Assembly: GCA_035222895.1 (NCBI GenBank)
Contig: JAVYIG010001614.1
Coordinates: 62,001 to 126,000, forward strand
Reading direction: 5' to 3'
Origin: Strongylocentrotus droebachiensis
Lineage: Eukaryota > Echinodermata > Echinoidea > Camarodonta > Strongylocentrotidae
DNA length: 64,000 nt
Both the position numbers and the translations under genes were made by a program. The notes under the pieces are model-generated. The model was not told where the DNA came from, did not search any database, and saw only the letters and a list, made by a program, of their open reading frames with translations. Positions 1-12,300 of the stretch are shown in pieces; position 1 is the first letter of the stretch, and each line of letters starts with the position of its first letter.

Positions 1-404
1 TTTTGTAATGAGCCATACCATTATTGATAATAGTAATGTAGATGATACTTTCAACTTCTTATTTTTTAATATAGGTCCTAATCTTGCAAATAAACCGAAT
101 GACAGTGGCGTAGATTTTTCTAATTTTCTCCCTGAACATACACCGGCATCATCTTTTTCCAACTCCAACTGTTCACCCCAATGAAACAATTAATGTAACA
201 AAGTAGTAATAGCACAAGTCACGACCGAATTGCTTCTCATGTAACTCACATTTTTAATCTTTCTTTATCATCTTGCCTGTGTCCAAACTCTCTTAAAAAA
301 TATAATCCACATGAAAAAAGCAATTCTAAGCCCATCTCTATTCTTTCTATAGCATATCCAAAGTTCTCAGAAAAAAATAACTTCTAATAGGTTATATAAT
401 TTGT

Positions 405-1145
405 TAATAACCATGAAATATTGAATTTAACTCAATATGGTTTCAGAATATCATATTCAACTGACCTAGCTTTGGTTCAAACAGGATAAAATATTCAATG
501 CAAGGGCTAATAAAAACCATGCAATGGGAATCTTTGTGGATTTATTAAAAGCGTTTGATACGCTAAATTACTAATTCTCATTTAAAAACCTAAAATTTAT
601 GGAATTCGAGGAGTTGCTCTCTCGTGGCTTTAGATATTAGTTATCATTCCGGCAACAGAATGTGGTTCTAATGGGTTTTCATCGGAATATCTAACATTTA
701 AATGTGGAGACCCACAAGGATCAATATTAGGTCATCTTCTTTTCTTATTGCATATTAATGATATAACCAATGCATCATCCCTTTATCATTCATACTTTTT
801 GTAGACGACACTAACATGTTTTACATTTTCATCATCATTATCATCACCATCATCATCAACATTGTCAATTTTGTTATTCTTTTAATCACCCACCCCACCC
901 CGGGCTTTCACCCCATCATGCAAACGTTCATTGTGATAGCCCTTCTTCTTCTGCAGATTTATTAATGAATAATTCTTAATAGTGTGTCATCACATTTTGT
1001 TTTAATGTCAATATTTATATTATGATTATATTGCGTATACGTTCAAAAACGTTGTAATTTTTTTGTATTTGTTGTTTCGACGAAATGTAATTTAATTTTG
1101 GTATGCTTTGAAGAAGAAATGTTGTTGATTCAATTCAATTATTCC
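405..1145 (+). pseudogene. Degenerate CR1/L2-type LINE (reverse transcriptase remnant and 3' tail)
   Basis: Broken frames keep recognisable reverse transcriptase blocks. Near 505-570 the translation reads GIFVDLLKAFDTLN (catalytic motif A). Near 700-770 it reads CGDPQGSILGHLLF (the PQGS block), and VDDTN follows near 800 in place of the catalytic ADD. Stops and indels lie between the blocks, so the copy is dead. Past the RT there is an ATC/ATT simple repeat (about 826-862). The element then seems to end in a short attcaattcaatt tail at about 1128-1141, just before a spliced exon. LINEs of this group typically end in such short tandem tails. Confidence 0.75.
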
Positions 1146-1152
1146 TTTCCAG

Positions 1153-2471
1153 GTACGAGCATATTTGACTATGGCTATCATTAGTGCCGTATTTGCTGTT
1201 AGTCAGATTGTTTGGATTTCCTTGACTACCGCGCTTTGTCCCTCCGATGGCCTTGGTACTCCTTGTACGGTAATAATTCTACTTTGATTAATCCGTAATT
1301 ATAGAATTCAAACCATGTAATGCACTGCGGGGTGTCAATTTCAAAAGGAAGGGACAGAAAGTAGTTGACATCCCCTTCACTACCAACATTTTTAAACGAG
1401 CTGTCGAATCTTGATTACTGTCTGTGCCGCTTTCTAATTCCTGAAGTGTACTATACAGAGGAGAAATGGTAAATGGGGGCACTCGTTTTTCCGAAGGTCC
1501 ATAATTCTAAAGGTTTGTAACTCTGAAACATAAATTTCCCATAGCAGGGGGTTCATGATTCAAATCATTTGTTGCGTTATTCCGAAGGATTGTTTATCCG
1601 AAGGTTGATAATTCCGAGAATGCATTCAGGTTCATAATTTCGGAAAGTGATTAAGTTTCGTTATCTCGAACGGTCGTAATTCACAAAATATGATACCGGG
1701 TTCTGTGTTGTTATTGGAATTATGAATCTTCGGAATTACAAATTTAATTTCATTTTCAGGATCACAAACATTTTCCTCTTTGGAATCACAAGCCCTTCTT
1801 TTTCTGAATTACGAACCTTCGGAAAATTACGTGTTGCCTGGAGAGAATAGCAATCCTGGTTTTCAGACAATATAAGCTCACGATAGATCTTATAACCTTT
1901 TGGTATAATAGCTTGTTCCAGCATTCCCGGGAGTGAAAATATTGTCAAAGGGTTATCAAGTGAAATCCTGTGTAAATTTTAATTCTTTACACGTGCCCCT
2001 CCCCCACGTCCTCGACCTTACAATTTTCTTTCTTTTTTTGGTCTAGGATAAAGTGAAGGCCTGCCTCGCCTTGTCCCTTATCAGTAGCTGTGTAGCATTT
2101 TTGGCTAGTATCACGGCTTCGTGTATTGCTTGTGACGGAGTGTGTTCATGCTGCACCGTTCCTATGCCTCATGATTCGACACAGTCTGGTAAATAGTTTA
2201 TGAATATTTTCTGCTTTGATGACATGGTTAAAATATGCCCCAAGGTGATTTCGAAACTGTGATGTAAGCTGAAACGAAGTAGAGGGGCACAGCACGGAAC
2301 TCCTCGAGACGACCGATCCCAGCAGTCTGTCGTGAAATTTATATTAGTCATAAAAAGAATCCGGGCAATGGACCAGTCAGTAGATGAGTGGATGATTCTT
2401 ATCTTTCCTTCTCGCTCTCTATTGTATTTCAGACAATGTTACAGCATACCGTGTATTTGAAAACGAACAAG
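1153..2471 (+). CDS. Partial gene for a small multi-span membrane protein (MS4A/CD20-like), three exons
   Basis: Three exons with good AG/GT borders chain in one frame: 1153-1269 (39 codons, phase 0-0), 2047-2188 (phase 0-1) and 2433-2471 (phase 1-1). Exon 1 encodes a hydrophobic segment (LTMAIISAVFAVSQIVWISL) and then a short loop with two cysteines (ALCPSDGLGTPCT). Exon 2 begins DKVKACLALSL, continues as a second membrane helix and ends in a cysteine cluster (CIACDGVCSCC). Exon 3 encodes DNVTAYRVFENEQ, a hydrophilic tail. Two late helices followed by a Cys-rich juxtamembrane segment and a polar tail resemble helices 3-4 of MS4A/CD20-like four-span proteins. That family call is inference; other four-span proteins are possible. 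The 5' exons would lie before the window. A decayed LINE sits immediately upstream of exon 1. Confidence 0.5.
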
Positions 2472-4091
2472 GTATGTATACAAAAATTAACATTAACAAT
2501 ACAAATATATGAACGGTTACTATAGTCAACATATTTTGAAGGCTTCTTTAGATATGCAGCTGTAAAAAGCCGCTAAAAATCCCCGCCACGGTGCTTTTTC
2601 TGTACGTGAAACTGCGCGCAGCAAAGGTCATACACGTATTTCAGAGTTCTGCTGAAAGATACAACTACAAAATATGTTTAATAAGCATATTACACTTACA
2701 TCATAATTTGAATTAAAACGCCGCTGATTACAGCATCATATCTGAACAAGGCTTAACCCTAAAAAGAACCTTTAAAACATGTGGGGGGGGGGGGAGGGGC
2801 CAAAAGGCCTAAGATCTCAACAACCGAAACTCCGATCGACTCCAAAATTGGTATGTTGATAGATGTTTATAAGATCTACAATATTGCATAGTTTAATTTT
2901 GTCTTTGATTCGAATATGCTATAATTAGAGCTAATTAATTATGTACAAATTGTAGTTCTTTGTACTTTTTATATTTTTCTTAATTTATGGTGATTCTTAT
3001 GAAACAAAATGTGTTCATGGTACAATATACATGTTAAAATTATATATACACAATCTCTGATAAAATGAAGGTAATTGATAAAACCTTTATCAAACTAATT
3101 CATTATTATGATGTCATATTATATCATGAACACTTGTTTTGGTGATGATCTCATGTGAAGTCTTGAAAGACATGTTTACTTCTTTATGTTGGAGTGATGG
3201 TTTATTTGTCTTGTGTATAGTTTATTTGTGTCGATTGACATAATCATATACACATGAACTAACTGTATAATACTAACATTATATTGAAAAGATGGGTATA
3301 AAACTGCAACATAAGATGTGCATCTAAAAACTCTATATTTTATATATAGCACTTTTTTTAAATCGAATTTTCAGTGACACACGATCACAAAATCTTACAT
3401 AACACCTGTACCGTTGACCTGGCGTGTGCCAATTTGGTATCAAGAGATGAGTAAGACTCTGTGAAAAAAGTCATGAAGTGGCATCGTAAAATATTTAAGC
3501 ATTGCGAAGTGATCGCGAAAATAGAGGAAGGAGGGGGGGGGGGGGCTAAATCAGCCATCAAAGGTAACAGCATACCAGTAGATTATATTGTGCAACCATA
3601 GGAAACTGCAGCTGCTAGGAATAATTTTGTTGCCAGTTGGATCTTCAGCTCTTAAAACTCCTTGATTTATCAACCTTGTAGTAAACCACCGCAACATTTG
3701 TTAACAAGCCTCTAACTATAAAAAGACTGGGGGCGAGGTTCGAAGCCGCCAATATCATTGGAAAGCTTGAGTAGTGATCTTTTCACAAAGAAATATCCTT
3801 AATATTTCATTTTTTTATTTGAACGAACAAGGGAAAATCGAACAGATGTTAAAATATGAATACCAAAGCCTAGTTGTGTCAAGAAATCTGCTCACATTGT
3901 ATGATAGCAGCTTTAATTTGTGAAAAATCGTAAAATTATACAGCCCTAAAACCTGCAATTTGACACGTATTCTATTACTTTCGGCTCACGAAAATAAAAA
4001 GTTAATATGTTCATGTACAGTTCATTATGATGTTATATGTCAGATTAGTGCCCACACATGCCCAGTCGAGTAATTTTGATTAATATTTCAG
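2472..4091. other. Probable intron, no recognised gene
   Basis: AT-rich non-coding sequence. It contains a G-run at about 2781-2796 and another at about 3532-3545, both abutting ordinary unique sequence. Nothing else is recognised. Confidence 0.5.
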
Positions 4092-4131
4092 CAAAGTTTG
4101 CTCCATTTCCTTTCGCTTGCCTCCCGTTAAG
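4092..4131 (+). CDS. Candidate further exon of the membrane-protein gene
   Basis: A 40-base open stretch lies between a strong acceptor (taatatttcag) and a strong donor (AAG|gtaagc). Entered in phase 1, as the preceding exon at 2433-2471 requires, it reads AKFAPFPFACLPL without a stop and leaves in phase 2. The splice signals and phase fit. The exon is tiny and has no recognisable homology, so this is only a candidate. Confidence 0.3.
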
Positions 4132-4235
4132 GTAAGCACTGTGTCCTGCTCGTATTATCAGACGAGTGGTAGCGAAAAGTAATTACAAAGGCGGCCCTCC
4201 CGGGGGGGGGGGGGGGGGGGGGTGGCGCAGGGGGG

Positions 4236-4510
4236 CACAGTGCCCCCACTTTTTCAAGCACCCGAAAAGTGCCCCTTTTTACATATGAAAAGTACCCCTT
4301 TAACTTTTTAAGAAGTGCCCCCTTTTCATAGGATCAGAGCCCCTCTTACTTTGACAAGTGTCCCTATTAATTTGTAAAAGTGCCCCTTCCCCTATTCAAC
4401 TCTGATAAGTGCCCCTTTTCTTCGACAAGTTCCCATTTTTCTTTGCAATAAGTGTCCATTTTCCATTCTCATAAGTGCCCCTTTTCCTTCGACAAGTTCC
4501 CATTTTTTTG
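4236..4510 (+). repeat. Degenerate minisatellite built on GTGCCCCTTTT
   Basis: About ten imperfect units follow a 20-base G-run. Each has a core like aagtgccccttttc and a variable spacer of roughly 10-20 bases (units start near 4240, 4269, 4298, 4314, 4347, 4379, 4409, 4450, 4472). Some units read GTCCC or GTCCATT. A purine/pyrimidine asymmetric array of this kind is not coding. Confidence 0.7.
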
Positions 4511-4662
4511 GAAATTGCTCGGCCTCCCCTGATTAATTACCATTACAAAAGCATATTTCCCTTTAAAAGTGGCCCGTTATATTGGAATCTTTTGGTCTAC
4601 GTATCTGCAAGAGAGATCCAGTTAAGCACATGCCTGGCATATTTTCTTCTGGCGGCTTTGAA

Positions 4663-4888
4663 GCCCCCCCCCCCCCCCCTCCCCCACTCAGTGTTATTTA
4701 GGGTACGCATATGCATGTTCCCTTCTTTTGAAAACATCCCTCTAAGTCCGGTGTGTAAAGTCAATACGGGCCGGATTTTTGTGTACTACGAGCCGGACTT
4801 TGGTGCGTGAAAAGTACTCCATTACCGGACATTTTGGGAACACGCATGGTATCCCTCCGTTTACGTAGTGTTGGGGGGGGGGGGGGGC
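4663..4888 (+). repeat. C-run/G-run bracketed dispersed repeat, copy 1
   Basis: A ~220-base unit starts with a long C-run (4664-4679) and ends in a long G-run (about 4874-4887). Landmarks in order: cactcagtgttatttaggg, acgcatatgcatg, taagtccggtgtgtaaagtc, gccggactttggtgcg, accggacattttg. The same unit recurs at 40467-40755, 48049-48245 (inverted) and 62194-62388 (inverted). The internal TCCGGT/ACCGGA motifs occur three times in alternating orientation. No protein domain is visible, and open frames through it are chance. Confidence 0.8.
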
Positions 4889-6419
4889 TTCCAAGATGGT
4901 ACAAAGGGAATGAGCTAGATATAACTCCATCTCTTAAAACTTTGTGGCTTAATCGTCTAATATATCGGCGTTACTATATATCCCAAAAGATAAAGGAATT
5001 TAATTATAATTTTTATTGGCTGGTTTGAAAAGCTTATCGGGGAAAAATTTTGCACTGATTCCTGAAATATCACTCTTATCAACCATATACTTACGACGTT
5101 TTGGTGTTTCCCCCACTTTTTGGCCATAATTGACCATTATGGTCCCTTTTGGTTAGGGGTATAATTTTACCAATCGTTAGGATCAGCAAAGAAGATTTGA
5201 TGGCTTATTCTATGTAAAAAGGAATCCTGATGCTAGAAAAAGTGGTTAAATTTACTCTCATCAACAAAAATATGGTCCTTTTGGTAAATTTCTGGCCCAA
5301 AGTGGCCATTAGCATTATTAATTTTTCCAAAATCAGGCCAAATATTCCGTCAGAATCTATTGATAGGTGGGTTTTGACATCTAAATCTAACATACAAATT
5401 TACTCTGATATCAGAACATTAAATCCCATTGAATGAATTTATTTTGTTTGGACCACTTTGGTCATTTTAATCGCAGGCTAGCGTTCTGCTCTGCTGCACG
5501 AGTTGAAAGTTGTCGCGGTAGGGCGCTGTTAAATTGGGAATCCAACGAACATGTTGCTCCGGTTGTCTCATTTTCGCTCGCTGGATCATTGCCAGCGCAA
5601 ACTTAGCTAGTTCGACGTCGTACCAAACTAGAATGTTCCACTATGCTGCAGGGCCATTGGGTATATGATGTGTGAACCGTGTGAACCGAGTGTGCGGAAA
5701 TGGTGTTTTGGGGAGGGGAAGTGAGAGTGTTCGTGTGTGTGGTAATTGTATGTGTGTCAACAAGTGAGATTGCTTTGCTAAATATAAAATACAGAAATCT
5801 TTTCCATATCTTTAAACTATCATTGATATCTGATAATTAAACATTTAGTAAAATAAACCTACCAAACTACATAATACAATGAAATACTTGACTGAAAGTA
5901 TGGGAGTTTGATGTGGTGCAGAATTGCACCCCTCTGTAGATAATCAAATAGTCCACGGCGTGTCATGAATGTTCATGTTTGGCTTAACTCGGCAAAATGT
6001 TTGCCTATACTAAATGGAAAAATTACGGTGGGGGGGGGGGGTTGACTGAAATGGACATAATGAACCGATCAGAACTGATCTATGACAATTCATGATTGTT
6101 ATCCTTCGTTTGCTTGACCTATAACCTTACAATCGCGTTGCAAATTGCGTCCAAAGTTCGAGTTGTTGCACATGTGTTACATAGGCAATTGCGAGCTGGC
6201 GACCTATTTTGATCAAATTACGGTGTGTGAACTTTCGAATCTCAATGGGACATGAGGGTCCAATGGAAGAGCTAGTGTCAATGTACGTCGGGATGGATGT
6301 GCTTTTCGTTTAAACAAAAGAAGAAGAAGAATTTTTGGGGGTAAAAGTCCATAGGCTAACATGATAGGCTGCTGGACTCTGACGATAGGGGGCGTTGTCC
6401 AATGAGACTATTCGGAGCC
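4889..6419. other. Intergenic or intronic DNA, no recognised gene
   Basis: AT-rich, with a G-run near 6031-6041. A somewhat CpG-richer patch at about 5470-5640 could be a promoter or an old repeat, but nothing in it decides this. Confidence 0.4.
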
Positions 6420-8643
6420 ATATGTTATCAAACTCACAGAGACAGGGGGTAATTACACTAATTGAGAAAGAAGGCAAAGACCCTTTGTACATGAAAAACT
6501 ATAGGCCAATTACTCTCTTAAATGTAGATTATAAAATATTGTCGAAAGTATTAGCTACAAGGGTAAAGGAGGTATTGGAGGATATTATTCATTACGATCA
6601 GGTGGGCTATGTTAAAGATCGGAATATTGGGGAAGCGGTTCGGTTAATTGATGATACATTCTTTCAGTCCTTGTATCAGCCTGTAGGCTTTTTAATTGCC
6701 GTAGATTTTGAAAAGGCATTCGATTGCATTTCCCATAAACTTTTATTTAAAGCTTTGGAACAGTTTGGGTTTGGTAAAGTTTTGTGTTCTTGGGTTAAAA
6801 CCCTCTACACTAATGTTAGCAGTTGCGTGATGAACGGGGGACACTCAACAGGATATTTTGGAATTAATAGAGGGGTAAGACAAGGTGACCCCCTATCTCC
6901 ATATTTATTTGTAATAGTTATCGAATTACTAGCTCGTTATATTAGGAAAGATGAGAGCATTAAAGGGGTAGGATTCGGGAATAAAGAAATAAAGCAAGTT
7001 TTGTATGCCGATGATATTACATTGTTTTTAAAAGATATGGATTCAATTAATAAAGTGAAGAAAGTTTTCAAAAACTTTGAAAAATTAAGTGGGTTGAAGA
7101 TAAATATGGATAAGACAAATTTTATGTGGTTAGGAGAGGAAAGTGATAGGCCGGGTTTACCTTTTTTTGGACATGGGTACAACATATAAAGATCCTAGGG
7201 GTATATTTCGCACGTCATTCCAAAATAAAAGATGATTTGAACTATAAGGAAATTTTGAGCAAAATCAAAAGACTAATCGGTTGGTGGAAGCAACGAGATT
7301 TAACGATGTTTGGCAAAATTAAATTGTTGAAGATATATGTATTTTCAAAACTAAATTATGTTTCGTCTCTTATGACAGTCCCACAAAACATTTTTGAAGA
7401 AATCGAAAAGATTTCTTTTAATTTTATTTGGGGAGGGAGAGACAGAATAAAACGGAAAATATTATATCAAGATTACTGCGCTGGGGGACTCAGAGTAACG
7501 AATTTTAAGATATTTATCAAGACTCAGAGAATAATGTGGATCAAACGGTTGCTCTATGGAGAAAAGTATTCAGGTTGGAAAGTAACCTTTGACCACTTTT
7601 TCAGATCACTGGGGGGTCGAATTATATTTCTTTGTAATTATGATATAAATAAAATGGACTTGAAGGGTATACCATCTTTTTATAAAGACATGTTGAAGGC
7701 ATGGCAAGAATTAGATAAATGCAGACACTTTGGAGAAAATAAGAATAATCCGATTATATTTAGCAATAAGTGTATATGTCTCAGCAATAAAACATTTTTT
7801 GATGTCGAACTATTTCAGAAAGGTATACTTCAAGCATCAGATATAATTGTCAGAGGTCATTTAAAACCGATCTTACATTTTTTAAATTTGGGTTTTGAAA
7901 CTAAAAGCTCGCTTAGAATTCAAAAGATCTTTTCAGCAATTAGAAATGATTGGATACAAAGTGATTTTATGGAAGTGGACACTGACAATTTTGAAATAGA
8001 ATTGATGATATTTGGACGTTTACAAAAACTATGTGATATAAAATCTAGGCGGTTATATGATTACTTCACTGAAGACCTTCAAAAAGAGTATACATTACAT
8101 GTTACAGATGGCAACTGTCAATTTGATCTTGGAATGACGGAGTTGAAAGAAACATTCACAAGGATGAAATGTGCAATGCTTTGTAATAAACATAGAGAGT
8201 TTCAATACAAACAATTACAAGGGGCTGTATATACGAAAAGAGAGCTCTTTAAATTTGGTTTTGAGTCAGACCATTTTTGTTCCTTTTGTAGACTAGAAGT
8301 AGAGACATACCAACATTTATTTTTAGATTGTCTTAAAGTTAAAAGATTATGGCAGGAGGTAATTCAAAAGTTACATTTAATCGAAATTGACATTGATGAT
8401 TGGAAACCCATTTTTATGGGAATATCCGGCAATACTGCGAGAATATTTGTAATAAATTGTATCATATTTTTAGTAAAGTATATCATTTTTATTTCTAGAG
8501 AAGAAGGAACTTTGCCATCTGTACAGAAAACAGTACATATGCTTAAAAATTACAGAGACGAGGAATACAAAATAGCCTTCAAAAAGGGGAAACTGGGGAT
8601 GCACTTACAGAAATGGGAACAAATCGATGCATTTTTACTTTAA
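6395..8643 (+). pseudogene. LINE ORF2 remnant: reverse transcriptase and C-terminal zinc-knuckle region, one frameshift
   Basis: The frame entering at 6428 reads LSNSQRQGVITL, then NYRPITLLNVDYKI, AVDFEKAFDCIS (catalytic motif A), GVRQGDPLSPYLFV and YADDITLFL (catalytic YADD). It stops at 7187-7189. The second frame (to 8643) continues with KILGVYF, WKQRDLTMFGKIKLLKIYV and a CSFC...H...C knuckle near codon 370, typical of the L1/Tx1 C-terminus. The two frames join if one base is removed from or added to the T-run at about 7161-7168. Apart from this single indel the coding sequence is open for about 740 codons, so the insertion is young or the indel is a sequencing error. The ATG at 6395 lies in flanking DNA and is not a real start. 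Confidence 0.88.
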
Positions 8644-9150
8644 TGGATGTGGGTATTATTATTATTTATTAGTATTATTAATTCTCTCTCGTGTACAGGT
8701 GGACAAACCGGAACAGGTTGCATGCAGTGTGTGTGTCGGCGTGAAGGGGGTATGATGAGATGGGTGGGCAAGGGGGGGGGGGGGTTAAGAGTTTGTGTGG
8801 TGTGAGTTGAGGGAACAGGTTGCATGCAGTGTGTGTTTGTATGTGTGTTTATGTGTGTGAAAGGTGGTGTGGGTGGGCTAGAGGGGAGGGGGGGTGTGAG
8901 AGTGTTGTGATAGGATGGTAATATGTAACTTTAAACCTTCCTCTACTGTTAGTTTGATTATACACTGTTACATGCAAGACTTTTTTTTTCCTTTTTTTTT
9001 TCTCTATGTTCATTGATTGATGTAACTTATGAAATGTCTTGTATCAACGATCTTGTTTTATATTGCTTATCTTGATAATTTCTTGTTATGTGAATTTCTT
9101 GTTATGTGAAATTATGAGGAAGGAAATAAAATATCATTCAAAACAAAAAA
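6428..9150 (+). mobile_element. 5'-truncated Tx1/L1-clade LINE with 8-bp target-site duplications
   Basis: The element is bounded by a perfect direct repeat atatgtta at 6420-6427 and 9151-9158. The right copy directly follows an A-rich tail (aaaacaaaaaaa). Protein similarity begins within a few bases of the left duplication, in the block before the RT fingers, so the endonuclease and everything upstream are missing. This is the usual product of incomplete target-primed reverse transcription. The 3' UTR (8644-9150) carries an internal duplication of about 103 bases (ggaacaggttgcatgcagtg at about 8710 and 8813), a G-run at 8771-8783, GT-rich DNA and a short A-rich end. It sits upstream of the recognised caspase exons, possibly in an intron. 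Confidence 0.9.
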
Positions 9151-9303
9151 ATATGTTAGCTCAATAAAGAATTTTGTTTTAAATCAATCATCTACTTGTG
9201 TGTCAAACTCGGTACCTTTATGACAAAAGAAAAAATGAATTGCTTTGTTCCCGATTGTACTAAATAGAAATCCCTTTGCACCATCTTTTTCCACTTTCAT
9301 CAG

Positions 9304-12300
9304 AGCCACAAATTGACGTTGCACCCGACGTAGATGGCTTATACACGGATTGGAAGATAGAAAAGGCAGAGCCAAGGCAGGAACAATTTGACCCCGAAAA
9401 AGTAAATAAACGGTTTAGGGGTGTTCATCCATTTTCTCTTTTTCTTCATTAATTTCTCCTTTTCTCTAAGTGCCTTCTTCTTTGGTGTTACTCAATAAAA
9501 TACATTATGGATAGCAGATTATTATAGGTCTTCTTAAAATAAAAAATAAAATCCTGATTGATGAATTGTTTAAATATATTTTAAGGTTTTTGCTTGTAGT
9601 TGGAACAAACGGGAGAGTTGTCCGCCATTACATCACAGTGACTCTTTCGATTTGGCCAATTTAAAATTCCCTTTATAGTGATTCAAAATTTCAAAACTTC
9701 AAAATTCTCTCATTGTTGGTAATATTTCGTTCACAATCTCTGGTTCTCTAATGCTTTCTTTCAGAGCAATTTGCTATAATAATGTTTGATTTTCGTTTAT
9801 ACCCGTCAGAATTACGTGTTGCATACATCTGTCTACAAGGGGCTCGTACTCATAATAAACAATGATCGTTTCCATGAGGCCAAAAATCGTCCTGGATCGG
9901 AGCTGGACTTGATCAATATCCAACATGTCTTCAGACGAATCGGCTATGAGCCTGTCATCATGACTAATTTGTCTGCCAATGTAAGTCAACGTCGTCATGC
10001 ATAGAAAAGCGCGACTTTCTGTCCAAAACTCTGAAGAACCCATTGAAAGTTGCTGCAATAACTTTTATACACTATTATGTTCCTTCTTCTCTGGAAGAAG
10101 CTTCCATTCGTAACAAACCGTTCTGTGGATGTTTTCAACAAATCTTTTAAAGTCAAATTTCTCCTTTATGAAGCGTGATCAACATGATCGTTGTATTTCA
10201 CCTGTAGATCGAGAAACACAATTATCTCCCTGTTTCACAATGCTATGATGTATATCGCTTAGAAACAACAGTTCGTTTCTAAGACCTCTTTGAAATTTGT
10301 GTTTTACAATCTATGTATGAGGTATATAAACATGTATATTACATAGGTTTAGTTGATACTCCATTCATTAGTTTATTGGCAACATTGAGAGCTTTTTTAC
10401 GTCAGATATTTTAGACACTTATTCCTCTGAACAATCGGATAACCTTTTGGGTTGTTTCACCCTATTCCCCCCTTTTTCTTTGAGATCAATTTGTATTCAT
10501 CTTTCCGCATTTGTTATGCTCCCGCCCACGGAAGGTGGTGCCGGATTATTATCATTATTATTTTTATCCTCATATTTTTTTCTCACTATTGTCGATAGTT
10601 ATATTTTGAATTGTATATTTTAAAGTGTTATATTGACAAATTCAAACTGATTGTAAACTTCTCAAATATCCCAATGTGGGTGACATGAGAATAAATTATC
10701 ATTGTCATTGTCATTGATAGCACGTTAAAAACCATATGCCTGCCTGCCAATCATAAAGTTAAAAGTTGACCTATACACTGACCTTTAACGGGATTCATTT
10801 TCTAGATTATTGGCCTCTGTCTGACACCGCCTAATGATTGTAATATTGACTGGCTTATCTTTCAGGAGATAAAAATGATATATTACCCTTACTAAAATTA
10901 TATTGACCTCCTCTTTGTCTCGATCAATATGTCACACCATCAATATCCCCGTGCAGGAAATTCGTAGCTTTCTGGACGAGTCTGTAAGCAGAATAAATCT
11001 AGAAGGACCCATCTGTCACCCATCTGTGGTCCTTGTTCTAATGAGTCATGGTGAGAAACGAGGCATCTATGGTACCGACTCGGAAGTTGTGACAGTTCAG
11101 GAAATCAAGTCTAAGTTTTCTGGAAGACAATGCCCAGCTCTCATCGGAAAACCAAAGATGTTCTTTATCCAGGCATGTCGAGGACGTAAGTCATAGGTTT
11201 GGGTTCGATATAAACGGTTAGGGCACGCTAATCTAAGAAAGTAATGTTTAATTGATACATGCATTTAAACATGAGGTACGTACAGTCCTCGTAATATTCT
11301 TGTGAGCACAAAGCAGTTGTTAATTTACAGTAAAAATGTGGCTGCATCATTCTGATGGAGGGTAGAGCAGCCTCCTTGAAGTGCGTTATTCCTTTTGCAT
11401 TGACTGCTGAGCCTGGCAGATAGTTCCAGATCCTTATTGCTCTGGGATAGTATGAACACTTGAAAGAGATGATCAGAATATACTTTTTTAAATATAAACC
11501 ATTCCCCGGTTTCACGAGACAGACCACAAAACCTACAATATCAGTCTCGTGAGACTTCTATAAATTTATTTGACTGTTTTTTTAGACAGACCACTAGACC
11601 TTCAATATCGGTCTTGCGAGTCTTTTATTAAGTTATTTGACGGATCCTCGAGACAGACAAAGAGAACGTCAGTCCGGTTGGTCTTCTGACAACTGTTTTT
11701 TCGTCTCGTGGGCTGTCGTGCTGTATGATCAGATGATCGGAATTGTTTTAAAAAACATAAACCATTGGCGATTCCTTTACACATATATATATATTTTTGT
11801 AACCACACCTGGTCTTCTTTATAAAAATGAAATTCATAACACGAACATATTTTTCATTAATTGTTGAACATGCTGTTTCATTTTGTCAGCCCCATATATA
11901 AACATTTTCTTTTCGCTTGTGTTTTTCATCATCATATCGACTTTTATAATATATATAAACATCGTGTTAAAATCAGTATATCTCATCATATTCCACTCCG
12001 TCATACAACAAAGAGCTACGTGCACATCAACCATTCGCTGCATATACACACACACGCACACACACACAATACACTCACACACTACATACTCACAAACTCA
12101 CACACAAAGCTCATATCCCATTTTCAAATTTCACCTTAAGATCTTTCTTTTGGGGCTGCAATCCTAGTCAAGCATCACTAATGATTGCGGTCTCCTGCAC
12201 GTTTTCCACAGAAAGTTCAGATAATACCCTAAATTTATAAATTATAATTGGTCATAGAAATATTAATTTTCGTTATTATATGTATATATGTTAATAATAT

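Noticed and set aside
3725-3750. tRNA-like B box (ggttcgaagcc)
   Set aside because: No A box at the right distance and no cloverleaf.
4475-5028. Frames on both strands through the C-run/G-run repeat
   Set aside because: The same frames recur only where the repeat recurs and are interrupted in other copies; no protein-level conservation is seen.
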